From Periweissella fabaria (GTDB lineage: Bacteria > Bacillota > Bacilli > Lactobacillales > Lactobacillaceae), in assembly GCF_918814575.1 (NCBI RefSeq), contig NZ_CAKKNS010000008.1, positions 1 to 64,000 of the forward strand: a stretch of 64,000 nucleotides of DNA. The letters are read 5' to 3'. The translations under genes were made by a program, and so were the position numbers. The notes under the pieces are model-generated. The model was given only the letters and a program-made list of their open reading frames with translations. It was not told the origin of the DNA and searched no databases. Below are positions 44,882-54,371 of the stretch, piece by piece. Every line of letters begins with the position of its first letter. Position 1 is the first letter of the stretch.

Positions 44882-46252
44882 TTACTTTTTTTCTAAAACG
44901 GCAATACTTTCAACGTGGGTTGTTTGTGGGAATTGGTCAACTGGTTGAATTGAACCTTTAACTTCATAACCTAATTGTTTAAATTCTTCCAAGTCACGTG
45001 TTAATGTAGCTGGGTTACAACTAATGTAAACAATTTTCTTTGGTGCCATTTCCACGGCTGCCGTGATTAATTCACCAGTCAAACCTTTACGTGGTGGATC
45101 AACAAAGATAACATCCGGTTTCAAGTCAGCTTCCGCCCACTTAACCATTTGTTCTTCAGCCTTACCAAGCGTGAACTTAACATTTTTAATGTTGTTCATG
45201 TCAGCATTCCGTTTAGCATCATCAATCGCACCAGGTACAATTTCAACACCATAAACTTGCTTAACTTTAGGTGCAATTGTAAGTGAAATTGTTCCAATTC
45301 CTGAGTAGGCATCGATAACAACTTCATCACCAGATAATTCAGCTTTTTGTGCTGCCAAAGTATATAAGTTTTCGGTTGTTTGTGGGTTAACTTGGTAGAA
45401 TGAGTTTGGTCCAATGGCAAACTTCAAGCCAAGTAATGTATCAAAGATAACTTTGTTACCCCAAAGAACAACATTCTTTTCACCTAAAATAACGTTAGTC
45501 TTTTCTTGGTTAATATTTTGAATAATTGACTTAACTTCAGGTAAAGCAGCTCGAATTTCATCGACAATTACTTCTTGCATTGGCAATTTACGTGACTTTG
45601 TAACAATTACAATCATCATTTCGTGACTGTAGTAACCCCGACGAACCATCACTGTCCGGACAACCCCACGGTGGTTAACTTCATCATAAGCGGCTACGTG
45701 GTACTTACGTAAAATATCACGAACAGTATTAACTGCTTTATCAATTTCTGGATCTTGAATAAAGTAATTTTCAATTGGAACCAAGTTGTGTGAATTACGA
45801 CGGTAGAAACCAGTTTCTAATTGGCCTTTAATTTCACGAACTGGAACTTGCGCTTTATTACGGTACCCAAATGGATTTTCCATCCCAATTGTTTCGGCAA
45901 CTGGAATATCCAAGTGTTGTTTCTTCAATAAGGCTTCAATTTGTTGTTGCTTAAATTTCAATTGAGCTGGGTATTTCAAATTAGCTAATGGTGCAATACC
46001 AGTTGTAACCAAATCAGCATCAACATCATTGTTACGATTATCTGATTCTACTAAAACTTTAATAACCCGCGCAAAAGCGTATGAACTGGCAACTTTAGTG
46101 ATTCCGATTTTTACAGTTTCACCAGGTACAGCATTGGCGACAAAAATTGGGAAATCATCAATTTTAGCAACCCCCATACCTAAGTATGTAAGGTCAAAGA
46201 TTTCAACATCAAATTGTTGATTTTTTGAAACAGGTGCGTTTTTCTTACTCAT
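44882..46252 (-). CDS. rlmD: 23S rRNA (uracil-C5)-methyltransferase, RlmCD/RumA family
   Basis: 456 residues. An N-terminal TRAM RNA-binding domain (about 10-70), a central part, and a SAM domain with 'VIDAYSGIGTISLTIA', 'VFVDPPRKGL' and the nucleophile Cys in 'IVYISCNPATLTRDL'. TrmA/RumA enzymes form m5U in 23S rRNA (U747 and U1939); the single Firmicutes enzyme RlmCD can do both. Iron-sulfur cysteines typical of E. coli RlmD are not evident. Follows dgkB by 38 bases. Confidence 0.9.
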   Translation of the reverse strand: MSKKNAPVSKNQQFDVEIFDLTYLGMGVAKIDDFPIFVANAVPGETVKIGITKVASSYAFARVIKVLVESDNRNNDVDADLVTTGIAPLANLKYPAQLKFKQQQIEALLKKQHLDIPVAETIGMENPFGYRNKAQVPVREIKGQLETGFYRRNSHNLVPIENYFIQDPEIDKAVNTVRDILRKYHVAAYDEVNHRGVVRTVMVRRGYYSHEMMIVIVTKSRKLPMQEVIVDEIRAALPEVKSIIQNINQEKTNVILGEKNVVLWGNKVIFDTLLGLKFAIGPNSFYQVNPQTTENLYTLAAQKAELSGDEVVIDAYSGIGTISLTIAPKVKQVYGVEIVPGAIDDAKRNADMNNIKNVKFTLGKAEEQMVKWAEADLKPDVIFVDPPRKGLTGELITAAVEMAPKKIVYISCNPATLTRDLEEFKQLGYEVKGSIQPVDQFPQTTHVESIAVLEKK

Positions 46253-46290
46253 AAAATATCCTTTTTTCTACATGTAAATTAATAAAAATA

Positions 46291-47283
46291 TTAATTTATG
46301 TGTTTTGACTCTTCAATAAATTTTTCTTCATATTCGCGTAACTTTTTATCTTCACGCGATGTTAAGGCACTATCTGGCATGTCATCAATGTTTGCAACAA
46401 CTTCAATATGTTGTTGCAAATTAGTAAATTGCATTGGTGCATCGCCACCATATTCACCGTCTAGGTTAATCATTAAACGATCATCTGAAAGCGGCTTAGC
46501 AACCACCTTACTCGTCTTCTTATAAATCACTCGTGGATCATCGACGTGCTTACCACCATTAAGGATTTCCGCCCCAATTTGTAATAAATCAGCAATTCCG
46601 ACTGCTTTAACGATTAATAACGTGAATTTACCATCATCGAGCTTGGCATCCGGTACTAATTGTTCAAAACCACCAACGGAGTTAGTTAACGCTAAAAACA
46701 TCATTGAGGCAGCACCTTCATACTTACCACCATCATATTCTATACTTACATTAACCGGCCGTAACCGGGGTAACAATTCAGCTCCTTTTGCCAAATATGC
46801 AAAGTATCCATACAATGTCTTAAATTTTGAAGGAACTGAATATGTTAATTCAGTTAACATTCCGCCAGCTGCAATATTGGCAAAATAAGCATCACCAGCT
46901 TGCCCCACGTCAATTTTAAACGTTTTACCTTTTAAAATCACTTCTGCGGCTTCAAGTGGATCTTCCCGCGGAATCCGTAAAGCCCGCGCATAGTCATTGG
47001 TCGTCCCAGCGGGGATAATTGCTAACTTAGGGCGCTTTTCAAGTGGGGCAATTCCATTAACAACTTCATTAATGGTTCCATCTCCACCGGCAGCAACAAT
47101 TAAATCAAAGCCGGCTAAAGCAGCTCGCTTAGCTTCATTTTCGGCTGAATTTGGTTCAGGCGTTGTTGCAAACGCACTCGTCTCATAACCGGCTTCTTCG
47201 TAAACTTGTAAAATATCGACTAATTGACGTTTAACTAGTTCACGTCCTGCCGTCGGATTGTAAATGATTCGAGCACGTTTCAT
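46291..47283 (-). CDS. dgkB: Diacylglycerol kinase DgkB
   Basis: About 330 residues; recycles diacylglycerol from lipoteichoic acid synthesis into phosphatidic acid. The nucleotide-binding motif 'VAAGGDGTINEVVNGI' is near residue 65-80 and 'IIPAGTTNDYARAL' follows, both diagnostic of DAGK catalytic proteins; 'NIAAGGMLTELTY' and 'DGKFTLLIVKA' complete the fold. The ATG at 47283 has AAAAGGGGGG upstream. Downstream of gatB by 130 bases in the conserved gatCAB-dgkB-rlmD order. Confidence 0.93.
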   Translation of the reverse strand: MKRARIIYNPTAGRELVKRQLVDILQVYEEAGYETSAFATTPEPNSAENEAKRAALAGFDLIVAAGGDGTINEVVNGIAPLEKRPKLAIIPAGTTNDYARALRIPREDPLEAAEVILKGKTFKIDVGQAGDAYFANIAAGGMLTELTYSVPSKFKTLYGYFAYLAKGAELLPRLRPVNVSIEYDGGKYEGAASMMFLALTNSVGGFEQLVPDAKLDDGKFTLLIVKAVGIADLLQIGAEILNGGKHVDDPRVIYKKTSKVVAKPLSDDRLMINLDGEYGGDAPMQFTNLQQHIEVVANIDDMPDSALTSREDKKLREYEEKFIEESKHIN

Positions 47284-47415
47284 GCGCAAACCCCCCTTTT
47301 AAAAATTTTATTTATGTACAAACCGATGTCCCCACTAATGGGACCATCGATTCAATTTTATTTAACCACAAAGAACTATTTTACCTTAGATTGGTCAATA
47401 AAGATATATTAATGA

Positions 47416-48843
47416 TTAACGTGCATTCAAACTAGCCATCAAAAGTTCATTAACAACATTTGGATTAGCTTGACCCTTAGTTTGTTTCATAATCGCTCCA
47501 ACTAAGAAGCCAACGGCCCGATCCTTACCGTTCTTAAAGTCTTCGATTGATTGTTCGTTAGCATCTAGCACACCATCAATAATCGGTTGCAAGATGGCTG
47601 GATCTGAAAGTTGTTTCAACCCATTCTTTTCAACGTAAGCAACTGGTTCTTCACCTTCCATAATCGCCTTAAAGACTTTCTTGGCTTGCTTAGTTGAAAT
47701 AGTACCATCTTCAATTAAGTTAATCATCCCCGCCAAGTTAGCTGGTGTTAAATCAGTATCTTGAAGTTCAACCTTTTTATCATTCATGTAGGCGTTAACG
47801 TCACCCATAAGGTAGTTAGCAGCCCGTTTAGCTTCCGCTCCGGCAGTAACGGTCGCATCAAAGAAGTCTGACATTTCAAGCGTTTGTGTAATAACTTCCG
47901 CATCATAAGCTTCAATACCAAGTTGGCTAACGTAACGTTGACGACGTGCTTTAGCACCTTCTGGCAATTCAGCACGAACCTTTGCAATCCATTCATCATC
48001 AATTGTAAGTGGTGCTAAATCTGGTTCTGGGAAGTAACGGTAATCTTCAGCACCTTCCTTAACCCGCATCAAAATAGTCGTACCTGTTGCTTCATCATAA
48101 CGACGAGTTTCTTGTTTGATTTCACCACCACCAAGTAAAACTTGTACTTGACGTTTAGCTTCAAATTCAAGCCCCTTACGAACATAGTTAAATGAATTCA
48201 AGTTTTTCAATTCAGTCTTAACACCAAATTCTTTTTGGCCAATTGGACGGACTGATAAGTTAGCATCAACCCGCATTGAACCTTCTTCCATTTTAACATC
48301 AGAAATCCCAGTAAATTGGATTGTTTGGCGTAATGCTTCAAGATAAGCATACGCTTCATCTGGACTAGTAATATCAGCTTCTGAAACAATTTCAATCAAT
48401 GGTGTTCCTTGACGGTTCAAGTCAACATATGAGTAACCATTTGGGTTGTGGGTATTTTTACCCGCATCTTCTTCAACATGTAGTTCACGAATCCCGATAC
48501 GCTTAGTTTCCCCATTAACTTCGATTTCCAAGTAACCATTGCGGCCAATCGGATTATCATGTTCCGTAATTTGGTACGCTTTAGGATTATCTGGGTAGAA
48601 GTAATTTTTACGATCCCAGTGTGTTTCAGGTGTGATTTCAGCATTCAAGGCTAATGCTGCCCGCATTCCAAATTCAATCGCCCCTTTGTTTGCTTGTGGC
48701 AAGACACCTGGGTAACCCCAGTCAATCACGTTAGTATTAGCATTTACTTCGGCTCCATACGCAACTGGCGAAGGAGAGAATGCCTTTGAATTTGTCTTCA
48801 TTTCGACGTGGACTTCAAGTCCAATTATTGTTTCAAAATTCAT
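47416..48843 (-). CDS. gatB: Asp/Glu-tRNA amidotransferase subunit B
   Basis: 475 residues. It binds the misacylated tRNA and activates its side chain. '[12 protein letters not shown]', '[20 protein letters not shown]' and 'EEDAGKNTH' mark the catalytic cradle; the YqeY-like tail (about 325-475) holds '[16 protein letters not shown]'. Its start codon shares a base with the gatA stop, so the two are translationally coupled. The presence of GatCAB means the cell makes Gln-tRNA or Asn-tRNA indirectly. Confidence 0.97.
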   Translation of the reverse strand: MNFETIIGLEVHVEMKTNSKAFSPSPVAYGAEVNANTNVIDWGYPGVLPQANKGAIEFGMRAALALNAEITPETHWDRKNYFYPDNPKAYQITEHDNPIGRNGYLEIEVNGETKRIGIRELHVEEDAGKNTHNPNGYSYVDLNRQGTPLIEIVSEADITSPDEAYAYLEALRQTIQFTGISDVKMEEGSMRVDANLSVRPIGQKEFGVKTELKNLNSFNYVRKGLEFEAKRQVQVLLGGGEIKQETRRYDEATGTTILMRVKEGAEDYRYFPEPDLAPLTIDDEWIAKVRAELPEGAKARRQRYVSQLGIEAYDAEVITQTLEMSDFFDATVTAGAEAKRAANYLMGDVNAYMNDKKVELQDTDLTPANLAGMINLIEDGTISTKQAKKVFKAIMEGEEPVAYVEKNGLKQLSDPAILQPIIDGVLDANEQSIEDFKNGKDRAVGFLVGAIMKQTKGQANPNVVNELLMASLNAR

Positions 48844-50306
48844 TAGTCGTTTCCTCCCAAGTTAGGTACTTGCTTAAATAATTGGGTTTCTTGTTCAAAG
48901 GCATACGCCGCACGATACACGGTATCTTCATCAAATGCTTTACCAATAATGTGTAATCCAACTGGTAAACCTTCTGAGAAACCAGCATTAATTGAAATTG
49001 CTGGTAAGCCAGCAAAGTTTGATGGAATTGTAAGTACATCATACATGTATAATTCAGCTGGATCTTCAGGTGTGAAGTCCATTCCAAATGCAACAGACGG
49101 TGCACTTGGTCCAATAATTAAATCGTAATCTTTAAAGACATTATCAAAATCTTGAATTAATAATGTCCGAATTTGTGCAGCCTTTTTAAAGAAAGCATCA
49201 TAAGCACCAGCTGAAAGTGAAAATGTTCCCAACATGATCCGACGCTTTACTTCATCCCCAAATCCTTGTGAACGAGTCTTAATGTATAAGTCATTTAAAT
49301 TTTTAACATCTTCGGCACGGAATCCATAACGGATACCATCGAAACGTTGTAAGTTTGAAGACGCTTCGGCAGAACCAATAATGTAGTATGCTGCAACCCC
49401 ATATTTTGAGTGCGGTAAACTAACTTCTTCAACGGTTGCACCAAGCGCTTCAAATTGTTTAGCAGCGGCTAAGATTGTTTCACGAACACCCGCTGAAACA
49501 CCTTCACCAAGGTATTCCTTTGGTAAAGCAATCTTCATCCCTTTGATATCACCATTCAAATTAGCTGTGAAATCAGGAACTTCACGTGTTGAAGTGGTTT
49601 GGTCACGGTGATCAGCACCAGCTAAAACATTAAGCATTGCCGCATTATCACGCACTGTACGTGTTAAGTGACCAACTTGATCAAGTGAAGATGCAAACGC
49701 AATTACTCCCCAACGTGATACGCGGCCATAAGTTGGTTTAAAACCAACGATTCCGTTAAAACCAGCAGGTTGCCGTACTGAACCACCGGTATCAGTTCCA
49801 AGTGAAGCCAAAACTTCACCGGCTGCAACTGCGGCTGCAGAACCACCTGATGAACCACCTGGCACCTTCGTTTGGTCCCAAGCATTTTTAGTCATTTTAA
49901 AGTATGAATTTTTACTTGTTGAACCCATGGCAAATTCATCCATATTTGCCTTACCAACCATAATGGCTCCGGCGTTATTCAACTTTTCAACTACCGTTGC
50001 ATCAAAAATTGGTTTAAAATTGTGCAACATTTTTGATCCCGCAGTCGTCAAGATATCTTTTGTCAAAATATTATCCTTGATTGCCACAGGAATACCACTA
50101 AATAAACTATTAGGATCAATACCTTGTTCATCAACGGCCTTTGCTTGAGCCAAAGCTTCTTCTTCAGCAATCGTAATGAATGCATCGACTTTTGGTTCAG
50201 TCGCTTTGATGTTCGCAATTGTTTGCTCTGTCAATTCAACTGATGTAATTTCTTTATTAACCAATTGGTTGTGTAACTTTGTTAAGTCGGTTTCAAAATA
50301 ATTCAT
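48843..50306 (-). CDS. gatA: Asp/Glu-tRNA amidotransferase subunit A
   Basis: 487 residues, amidase-signature family glutaminase that supplies ammonia to GatB. The catalytic Lys lies in 'IPVAIKDNI' (about 78), the cis-Ser in '[14 protein letters not shown]' (about 153) and the nucleophile Ser in '[11 protein letters not shown]' (about 177). Full length and intact, in contrast to the paralogue at 42893-44343. It starts on the last base of the gatC stop and overlaps gatB by one base. Confidence 0.97.
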   Translation of the reverse strand: MNYFETDLTKLHNQLVNKEITSVELTEQTIANIKATEPKVDAFITIAEEEALAQAKAVDEQGIDPNSLFSGIPVAIKDNILTKDILTTAGSKMLHNFKPIFDATVVEKLNNAGAIMVGKANMDEFAMGSTSKNSYFKMTKNAWDQTKVPGGSSGGSAAAVAAGEVLASLGTDTGGSVRQPAGFNGIVGFKPTYGRVSRWGVIAFASSLDQVGHLTRTVRDNAAMLNVLAGADHRDQTTSTREVPDFTANLNGDIKGMKIALPKEYLGEGVSAGVRETILAAAKQFEALGATVEEVSLPHSKYGVAAYYIIGSAEASSNLQRFDGIRYGFRAEDVKNLNDLYIKTRSQGFGDEVKRRIMLGTFSLSAGAYDAFFKKAAQIRTLLIQDFDNVFKDYDLIIGPSAPSVAFGMDFTPEDPAELYMYDVLTIPSNFAGLPAISINAGFSEGLPVGLHIIGKAFDEDTVYRAAYAFEQETQLFKQVPNLGGND

Positions 50307-50620
50307 TATTTAGCACCTGCACTTTCATTAATAATTGCTGGAACCTTAATTAAGCCATTTTCACTTTCAGGTGCGCGCGCCAATAATTCAGCTTTTTGCT
50401 GTGCATTGATGCCTTCATCTGCCCGAAGAACATTATGATCTTCAGTAACAGTAAAAGTAGCAGGTACATTAGTTGTATCAACTTCATTTAAGATGTCAAT
50501 TAAATTCATAATGTCATCAAGTTGTTCTTTAAAGTAATCAAGTTCTTGATCATTAAATTCAAGCATTGCTAAGCCCGCCACGTGACGGACTTCTTCACGT
50601 GTCAATTCTGTTTCTGCCAT
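50306..50620 (-). CDS. gatC: Asp/Glu-tRNA amidotransferase subunit C
   Basis: 104 residues from the ATG at 50620 with TAGGTGA upstream. It matches GatC in '[27 protein letters not shown]' and 'VLRADEGIN', parts only. Wraps around GatA and GatB. First gene of the gatCAB-dgkB-rlmD unit, divergent from the Pyr_excise gene. Confidence 0.95.
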   Translation of the reverse strand: MAETELTREEVRHVAGLAMLEFNDQELDYFKEQLDDIMNLIDILNEVDTTNVPATFTVTEDHNVLRADEGINAQQKAELLARAPESENGLIKVPAIINESAGAK

Positions 50621-50769
50621 GATTCTCACCTATCCTAAATATTTTACATTGGTTAATTTTATCATAGTTTAACGGGCTTAATCATAAAATTATTAAACGA
50701 ATTATATTTTTGGCATATAATTAAAAGAAAAGGTTTACCCTACTAAAATTATCTCTTGGAGGTTCATCA

Positions 50770-51132
50770 ATGCGTTTATGGCATGAAAATTTAATTTCCG
50801 TACTCCCCCGACAACAACTTTTAGGCCAACATCGTGAATGTTGTGCTCTGCGTGGCCGGGGTTGGGGCCGACCACACCAAACTGTTAATTACGTCTTTAC
50901 CCATTCGCCGTATAAGCTTTTTCAGTATCACCAACTTATTATGACTGAAATGCAAAAGCGCGGCTATAAACCCGACTTACGCTGGGCTGATGCTAATTAT
51001 CGCGGTCAAACGGCAACGCCTTATACAGACTTGCAAAGTTGTCCAATGACAACGCCTATTTATCCAGAACATGATGCAGATTACCTGGCAGAATGTTTAG
51101 CTAACTTGGCACAAAAAGATATCTTTTTATAA
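50770..51132 (+). CDS. Pyr_excise/TIGR02328 family protein
   Basis: 120 residues. 'MRLWHENLISVLPRQQLLGQHRECCALRG', in parts, 'VNYVFTHSPYKLFQYHQLIM' and 'NYRGQTATPY' match a small family widely found in lactic acid bacteria, annotated as pyrimidine-dimer glycosylase (endonuclease V type, TIGR02328). The first dozen residues resemble the T4 endonuclease V N-terminus, but enzymatic function in bacteria is mostly undemonstrated. SD TTGGAGG; ends in a terminator shared with hup. Confidence 0.85.
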   Translation: MRLWHENLISVLPRQQLLGQHRECCALRGRGWGRPHQTVNYVFTHSPYKLFQYHQLIMTEMQKRGYKPDLRWADANYRGQTATPYTDLQSCPMTTPIYPEHDADYLAECLANLAQKDIFL

Positions 51133-51152
51133 GCTGGCACATTGTTATAAAT

Positions 51153-51191
51153 AAAAAAACGAGAGAAAAATAACTTTTCTCTCGTTTTTTT
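51153..51191 (+). terminator. Bidirectional terminator
   Basis: A 17-bp perfect repeat (51153-51169 / 51175-51191) with a 5-base loop, serving the plus-strand gene upstream and hup on the minus strand. Confidence 0.93.
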
Positions 51192-51254
51192 ATTCGTATG
51201 CTTGTTAACTAATCAGTCAATAACAATCATACTTAATTAAATGTGTTGTTAAGT

Positions 51255-51530
51255 TTACTTAACAGCATCCTTCAAGGCTTTACCAGGCTTGAATGCTGGT
51301 ACAACAGAAGCAGCAATTTCAATTTCTGCTCCAGTTTGTGGGTTACGACCCTTACGGGCAGCACGTTCGCGAACTTCGAAGTTACCAAAGCCAATTAATT
51401 GAACTTTTTCACCCTTTGCCAATAAATCTTGAATTGAGCTAAATACAGCTTCTACTGCAGCAGCAGAATCTTTCTTAGTCAAACCAGTTGTAGATGCGAC
51501 TTGGTCAATTAAATCTTGTTTGTTAGCCAT
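51255..51530 (-). CDS. hup: DNA-binding protein HU
   Basis: 91 residues from the ATG at 51530 with GAGGAG upstream. HU family signature '[21 protein letters not shown]' and arm Pro in 'GRNPQ', C-terminal '[15 protein letters not shown]'. Dimeric nucleoid protein that bends DNA; the only histone-like gene in the window. Monocistronic. Confidence 0.97.
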   Translation of the reverse strand: MANKQDLIDQVASTTGLTKKDSAAAVEAVFSSIQDLLAKGEKVQLIGFGNFEVRERAARKGRNPQTGAEIEIAASVVPAFKPGKALKDAVK

Positions 51531-51732
51531 GTGGAGACTCCTCATTTATTTAAAATTTTGTACTGAACCTTCAGCACATAAAATGTTAGCACAAACGTTG
51601 CTATAATGCTACTTTTACCACAAAAGAATTGTATTTTCGTAACATGTAAACAATCGCTAATCAAAAGAATAGACGAAACAAAGTCGATAGTCAAATAAAT
51701 TTCATAATAATTTGACCATAGTTTCATTAATT

Positions 51733-51906
51733 TTAATGATTAAGAACATATTTTAACGTTATTTCGTAAGTTTCATCAGCTAAACGTCGTTGCTTAATGG
51801 CACCTTGTCCGAACAATGATGCGTTATTTTGTTCCAACCATTGATCTAATTCGTTAACCAATTCTTCTAAATACTTACCACTAAAAACTTTAATTCCTGA
51901 TTTCAC
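51733..51906 (-). CDS. Small 57-residue protein (GTG start)
   Basis: A short gene missed by length-filtered gene finding. The GTG at 51904-51906 is preceded by GGGGGAAG, and the frame stays open to TAA at 51733-51735. It encodes an acidic, helix-then-strand protein: 'IKVFSGKYLEELVNELDQWLEQN' and 'RRLADETYEITLKYVL'. The layout resembles the small Cse60/DUF2758-type proteins of Firmicutes, but the match is by pattern only. Lies between HU and the tRNA cluster. Confidence 0.6.
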   Translation of the reverse strand: MKSGIKVFSGKYLEELVNELDQWLEQNNASLFGQGAIKQRRLADETYEITLKYVLNH

Positions 51907-52260
51907 GATTGAACTTCCCCCTTAAAAAATCATCTAACGTAAAGGTAGTAATCCCAATTTTTTACGTTGCTTTTATTTATATAGTATTAATTCATCATGT
52001 CGACTATTTAATGCGTGACGCTAAATTAAATAGTTATTTCCTAATTCATAGTAGTTTTTATCCCTATATATATTATACAACAATTATACTTCCATACAAA
52101 TTTAAGCGATTATAAATAACGAAATTCAATTTATATAAAAAAAGAAAAGCGATTAGAAAAAATTTTCCAACCACTTTTCTTTTTTACGTGTACTAGTTAT
52201 TATGAGTAATCTAATCGATGCACTAATCATTTCGGCCTTAAATAAGTTAACCTGCTCAAT
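51907..52260. other. Intergenic region without a clear gene
   Basis: About 350 AT-rich bases. A 68-codon plus-strand frame here starts at a TTG without a Shine-Dalgarno and is not convincing. The only structure I see is the terminator downstream of tRNA-Gln. Confidence 0.5.
52138..52185 (-). terminator. Terminator of the tRNA-gtrA unit
   Basis: AAAAAAGAAAAG pairs with CTTTTCTTTTTT and continues inward as an imperfect helix to GAAAA/TTTTC. It lies about 75 bases downstream of tRNA-Gln on the minus strand. Confidence 0.6.
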
Positions 52261-52332
52261 TGCGCATACTGGATTCGAACCAGTGCATTATGGATTCAGA
52301 GTCCACTGCCTTACCACCTTGGCGAATGCGCA
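52260..52332 (-). tRNA. tRNA-Gln (anticodon CTG)
   Basis: Cloverleaf by eye: acceptor TGCGCAT/ATGCGCA, D arm GCC/GGC, anticodon stem GTGGA/TCCAT with loop CTCTGAA (anticodon CTG, reading CAG), T arm ACTGG-TTCGAAT-CCAGT, discriminator A. CCA is not encoded. It is read in the same direction as gtrA upstream, without an obvious separate promoter. Confidence 0.9.
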
Positions 52333-52387
52333 ATAAATAACACTAATAATTCTAAGCCTATTTTAATTATAAATCAATAAGTAATAA

Positions 52388-52816
52388 CTAGTTACGTTCC
52401 ATTTTATTACTTTTAAAAATAAACATCTTACTCAAGACGTAGTTTAAAATAATCACAACAACATTATCAATAATTTTCCAAAGTAATGGCTGTCCATGTA
52501 AAAGGTTAACCCCTACATAAATAATCACTAAATCAAGGATTAACGTAAGCCCTCGATAATAAAAGAATGCAATAACTTCCCGTAACTTTTCGCCAAATTC
52601 CGTTGCTTTTGAACCAAATACCCAAATTCGATTCGTCAAATAGGCAACTAACACTGATAAAAACCAAGCTAGAATGTTACTAATCGTTGTACTCAATCCC
52701 AATTTCATCCCAATTCCAAAAACTGCAATATTAACAACTGTCGTTAATACCCCAAAAATCAAGTACAAAAGTTGTGCTGAATACTTATTAATAACCGCTT
52801 TAATTGTTTGCACCAT
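52388..52816 (-). CDS. GtrA family membrane protein
   Basis: 142 residues with four hydrophobic segments; matches the GtrA-like family ('LIFGVLTTVVNIAVFG', 'WFLSVLVAYLTNRIWVF', 'ILNYVLSKMFIF'). Relatives flip or assist undecaprenyl-linked sugars in surface polysaccharide modification and usually sit beside a glycosyltransferase; none is present here. It lies alone between two tRNA genes of the same orientation. Its substrate is unknown. Confidence 0.88.
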   Translation of the reverse strand: MVQTIKAVINKYSAQLLYLIFGVLTTVVNIAVFGIGMKLGLSTTISNILAWFLSVLVAYLTNRIWVFGSKATEFGEKLREVIAFFYYRGLTLILDLVIIYVGVNLLHGQPLLWKIIDNVVVIILNYVLSKMFIFKSNKMERN

Positions 52817-52838
52817 AACTCCACCTTTTTACAAATAA

Positions 52839-52911
52839 TGACCCCACCCAGACTCGAACTGGGAGCAACCGCTTAGGAGGCAGTCGTTTTATCCAGTTAA
52901 ACTATAGGGTC
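52839..52911 (-). tRNA. tRNA-Arg (anticodon CCT)
   Basis: Acceptor GACCCTA/TGGGGTC, D arm GTTT/AAAC, anticodon stem ACTGC/GCGGT with loop CTCCTAA (anticodon CCT, reading AGG), T arm CCCAG-TTCGAGT-CTGGG, discriminator A. CCA not encoded. Confidence 0.92.
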
Positions 52912-52928
52912 AAAAGACTAACTGGGTT

Positions 52929-52937
52929 ATTATAGCA
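52929..52937 (-). promoter_or_regulatory. Extended -10 promoter of the tRNA-Arg/gtrA/tRNA-Gln unit
   Basis: Minus strand TGCTATAAT, a TGn-extended perfect -10, 18 bases ahead of tRNA-Arg and just downstream of the helicase terminator. No good -35 is seen. Confidence 0.6.
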
Positions 52938-52963
52938 TATTTTCATACTAAATTTATGCCAAA

Positions 52964-52993
52964 AAAAAATTCTTACAAATGTAAGAATTTTTT
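52964..52993 (-). terminator. Terminator after the DEAD-box helicase
   Basis: AAAAAATTCTTAC/GTAAGAATTTTTT, 13 bp, four-base loop, followed by a T-run on the minus strand. Ends eight bases before the helicase stop. Confidence 0.85.
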
Positions 52994-53000
52994 ACTTGGG

Positions 53001-54344
53001 CTAGTCTTTCTTGCGACGCATTCCCTTATTCTTTTGCGATCCTTTACGTGAACGAGCTTTCTTTTTAGCAGCAATTTGCTCTTTTTTAGATAATTTAGCC
53101 GGTTCAGCAACCACAGGTGAAAGCTCCTTAGTACGGCTAACTTTATTAGTAGAACTACCAGTAGTTTTAACACTGCTTGGCTTGTTATCAACCGTAATTC
53201 GGGTACTCGTTTGAGCACCTGATTGTTGACTACCTGTCATCATTGGCTTTTGATCAACTAATTTATTATTCGCAAAATACATTGCTTGTAAATCAAAGGC
53301 TTTACCAACTAGTTGCTTTAACTTACGTAAATCATGGTCATTACCAAAGTTAACAACGGTGCCTTCTTTACCCATTCGACCTGTTCGACCAACCCGGTGG
53401 GTATACGTTAAGGCACTATTTGGTAAATCATAGTTAATTACAGCTGGTAAATCAGCAATATCTAATCCCCGCGCCATGACATCTGTTGTCAATAAGTATT
53501 GCACTTTTCCTTGTCGGAATAACCGTAATGCATCGGCCCGGTCTGTTCCACGTTGGGTACCACCTAAAACAGCGATGTTAACATGTTCATGTTTTAAGTT
53601 ACTAGCTGCATATTTTAAGTTTGGTAATTGGTTAAAGAACACCAACGCCTTAAACCCTTTAATGTGGCTAAAACGCTTTAACATCGCAATTTTTTGGGAA
53701 TTATTAACCATCATTAATCCGTGACGGACAACCCCTTGAGTATTATCAATATCACGAACATCAATTGTTTTAACTTCCGTCCCAAACAAGTCCGCAAGTT
53801 TATCAAAGACTGGTTTATCAGTTGCTGAGAAAAAGCCAAACTGAACATCTGAACTGGTATAACGTTCAATATCTTGAATATCACGTAATGTTTCATCAGT
53901 TAATAATTCATCCGCTTCATCAATGATCATTGTTTGTAAGTTATGCAGTTTTAACTTGCGATCTGCCAATAAATTCAATACACGGCCAGGTGTACCAACG
54001 ACAATTTCAGGATTAGTTTTTAATTTTTCCATTTGTCGTTTTACATTAGCTCCACCAGTAATTGATGTAACTGTTAATTCAAGTAATGCCGCCCATTCTC
54101 GAACAACTTGAGTCGTTTGCATTGCGAGCTCTTGTGATGGTGATAAGATTAAAAGTTGGGTACCATCTTTAGGTACAAGGTTAGCTAATAACGGCAAGGT
54201 AAACGCAATTGTTTTTCCGGAACCAGTTGGTGATAAGCCAATAATTGACTCACCTTGAACTAAGGGTTCCCAGACAGCGTGTTGAATTGGAGTTTGTTGA
54301 GTAAACCCTTTAGCATTAAAGTGGTCTTGCAAAATTTGTAGCAT
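53001..54344 (-). CDS. DEAD-box RNA helicase
   Basis: 447 residues. Motifs in order: Q motif 'GFTQQTPIQ', I 'SPTGSGKT' (about 39-46), II 'IIDEADELL', III 'FSAT', VI 'YTHRVGRTGRMG'. From about residue 385 a Ser/Thr/Lys-rich basic tail ends in 'KKKARSRKGSQKNKGMRRKKD', which probably binds RNA. This size and tail fit CshB/YfmL-type helicases used in ribosome assembly or cold adaptation; the exact class is not clear. Single gene with its own terminator. Confidence 0.92.
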   Translation of the reverse strand: MLQILQDHFNAKGFTQQTPIQHAVWEPLVQGESIIGLSPTGSGKTIAFTLPLLANLVPKDGTQLLILSPSQELAMQTTQVVREWAALLELTVTSITGGANVKRQMEKLKTNPEIVVGTPGRVLNLLADRKLKLHNLQTMIIDEADELLTDETLRDIQDIERYTSSDVQFGFFSATDKPVFDKLADLFGTEVKTIDVRDIDNTQGVVRHGLMMVNNSQKIAMLKRFSHIKGFKALVFFNQLPNLKYAASNLKHEHVNIAVLGGTQRGTDRADALRLFRQGKVQYLLTTDVMARGLDIADLPAVINYDLPNSALTYTHRVGRTGRMGKEGTVVNFGNDHDLRKLKQLVGKAFDLQAMYFANNKLVDQKPMMTGSQQSGAQTSTRITVDNKPSSVKTTGSSTNKVSRTKELSPVVAEPAKLSKKEQIAAKKKARSRKGSQKNKGMRRKKD

Positions 54345-54371
54345 ATTCTATCTCGTTTCTAATTTCGAGCT

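Noticed and set aside
46265-46295. AT-only inverted repeat at the dgkB stop
   Set aside because: All A/T pairs with no G/C, overlapping the coding end; too weak to call a terminator.
51909-52115. 68-codon plus-strand open frame
   Set aside because: Starts at TTG with no ribosome site, AT-driven hydrophobic composition, and overlaps the divergent small gene's upstream region.
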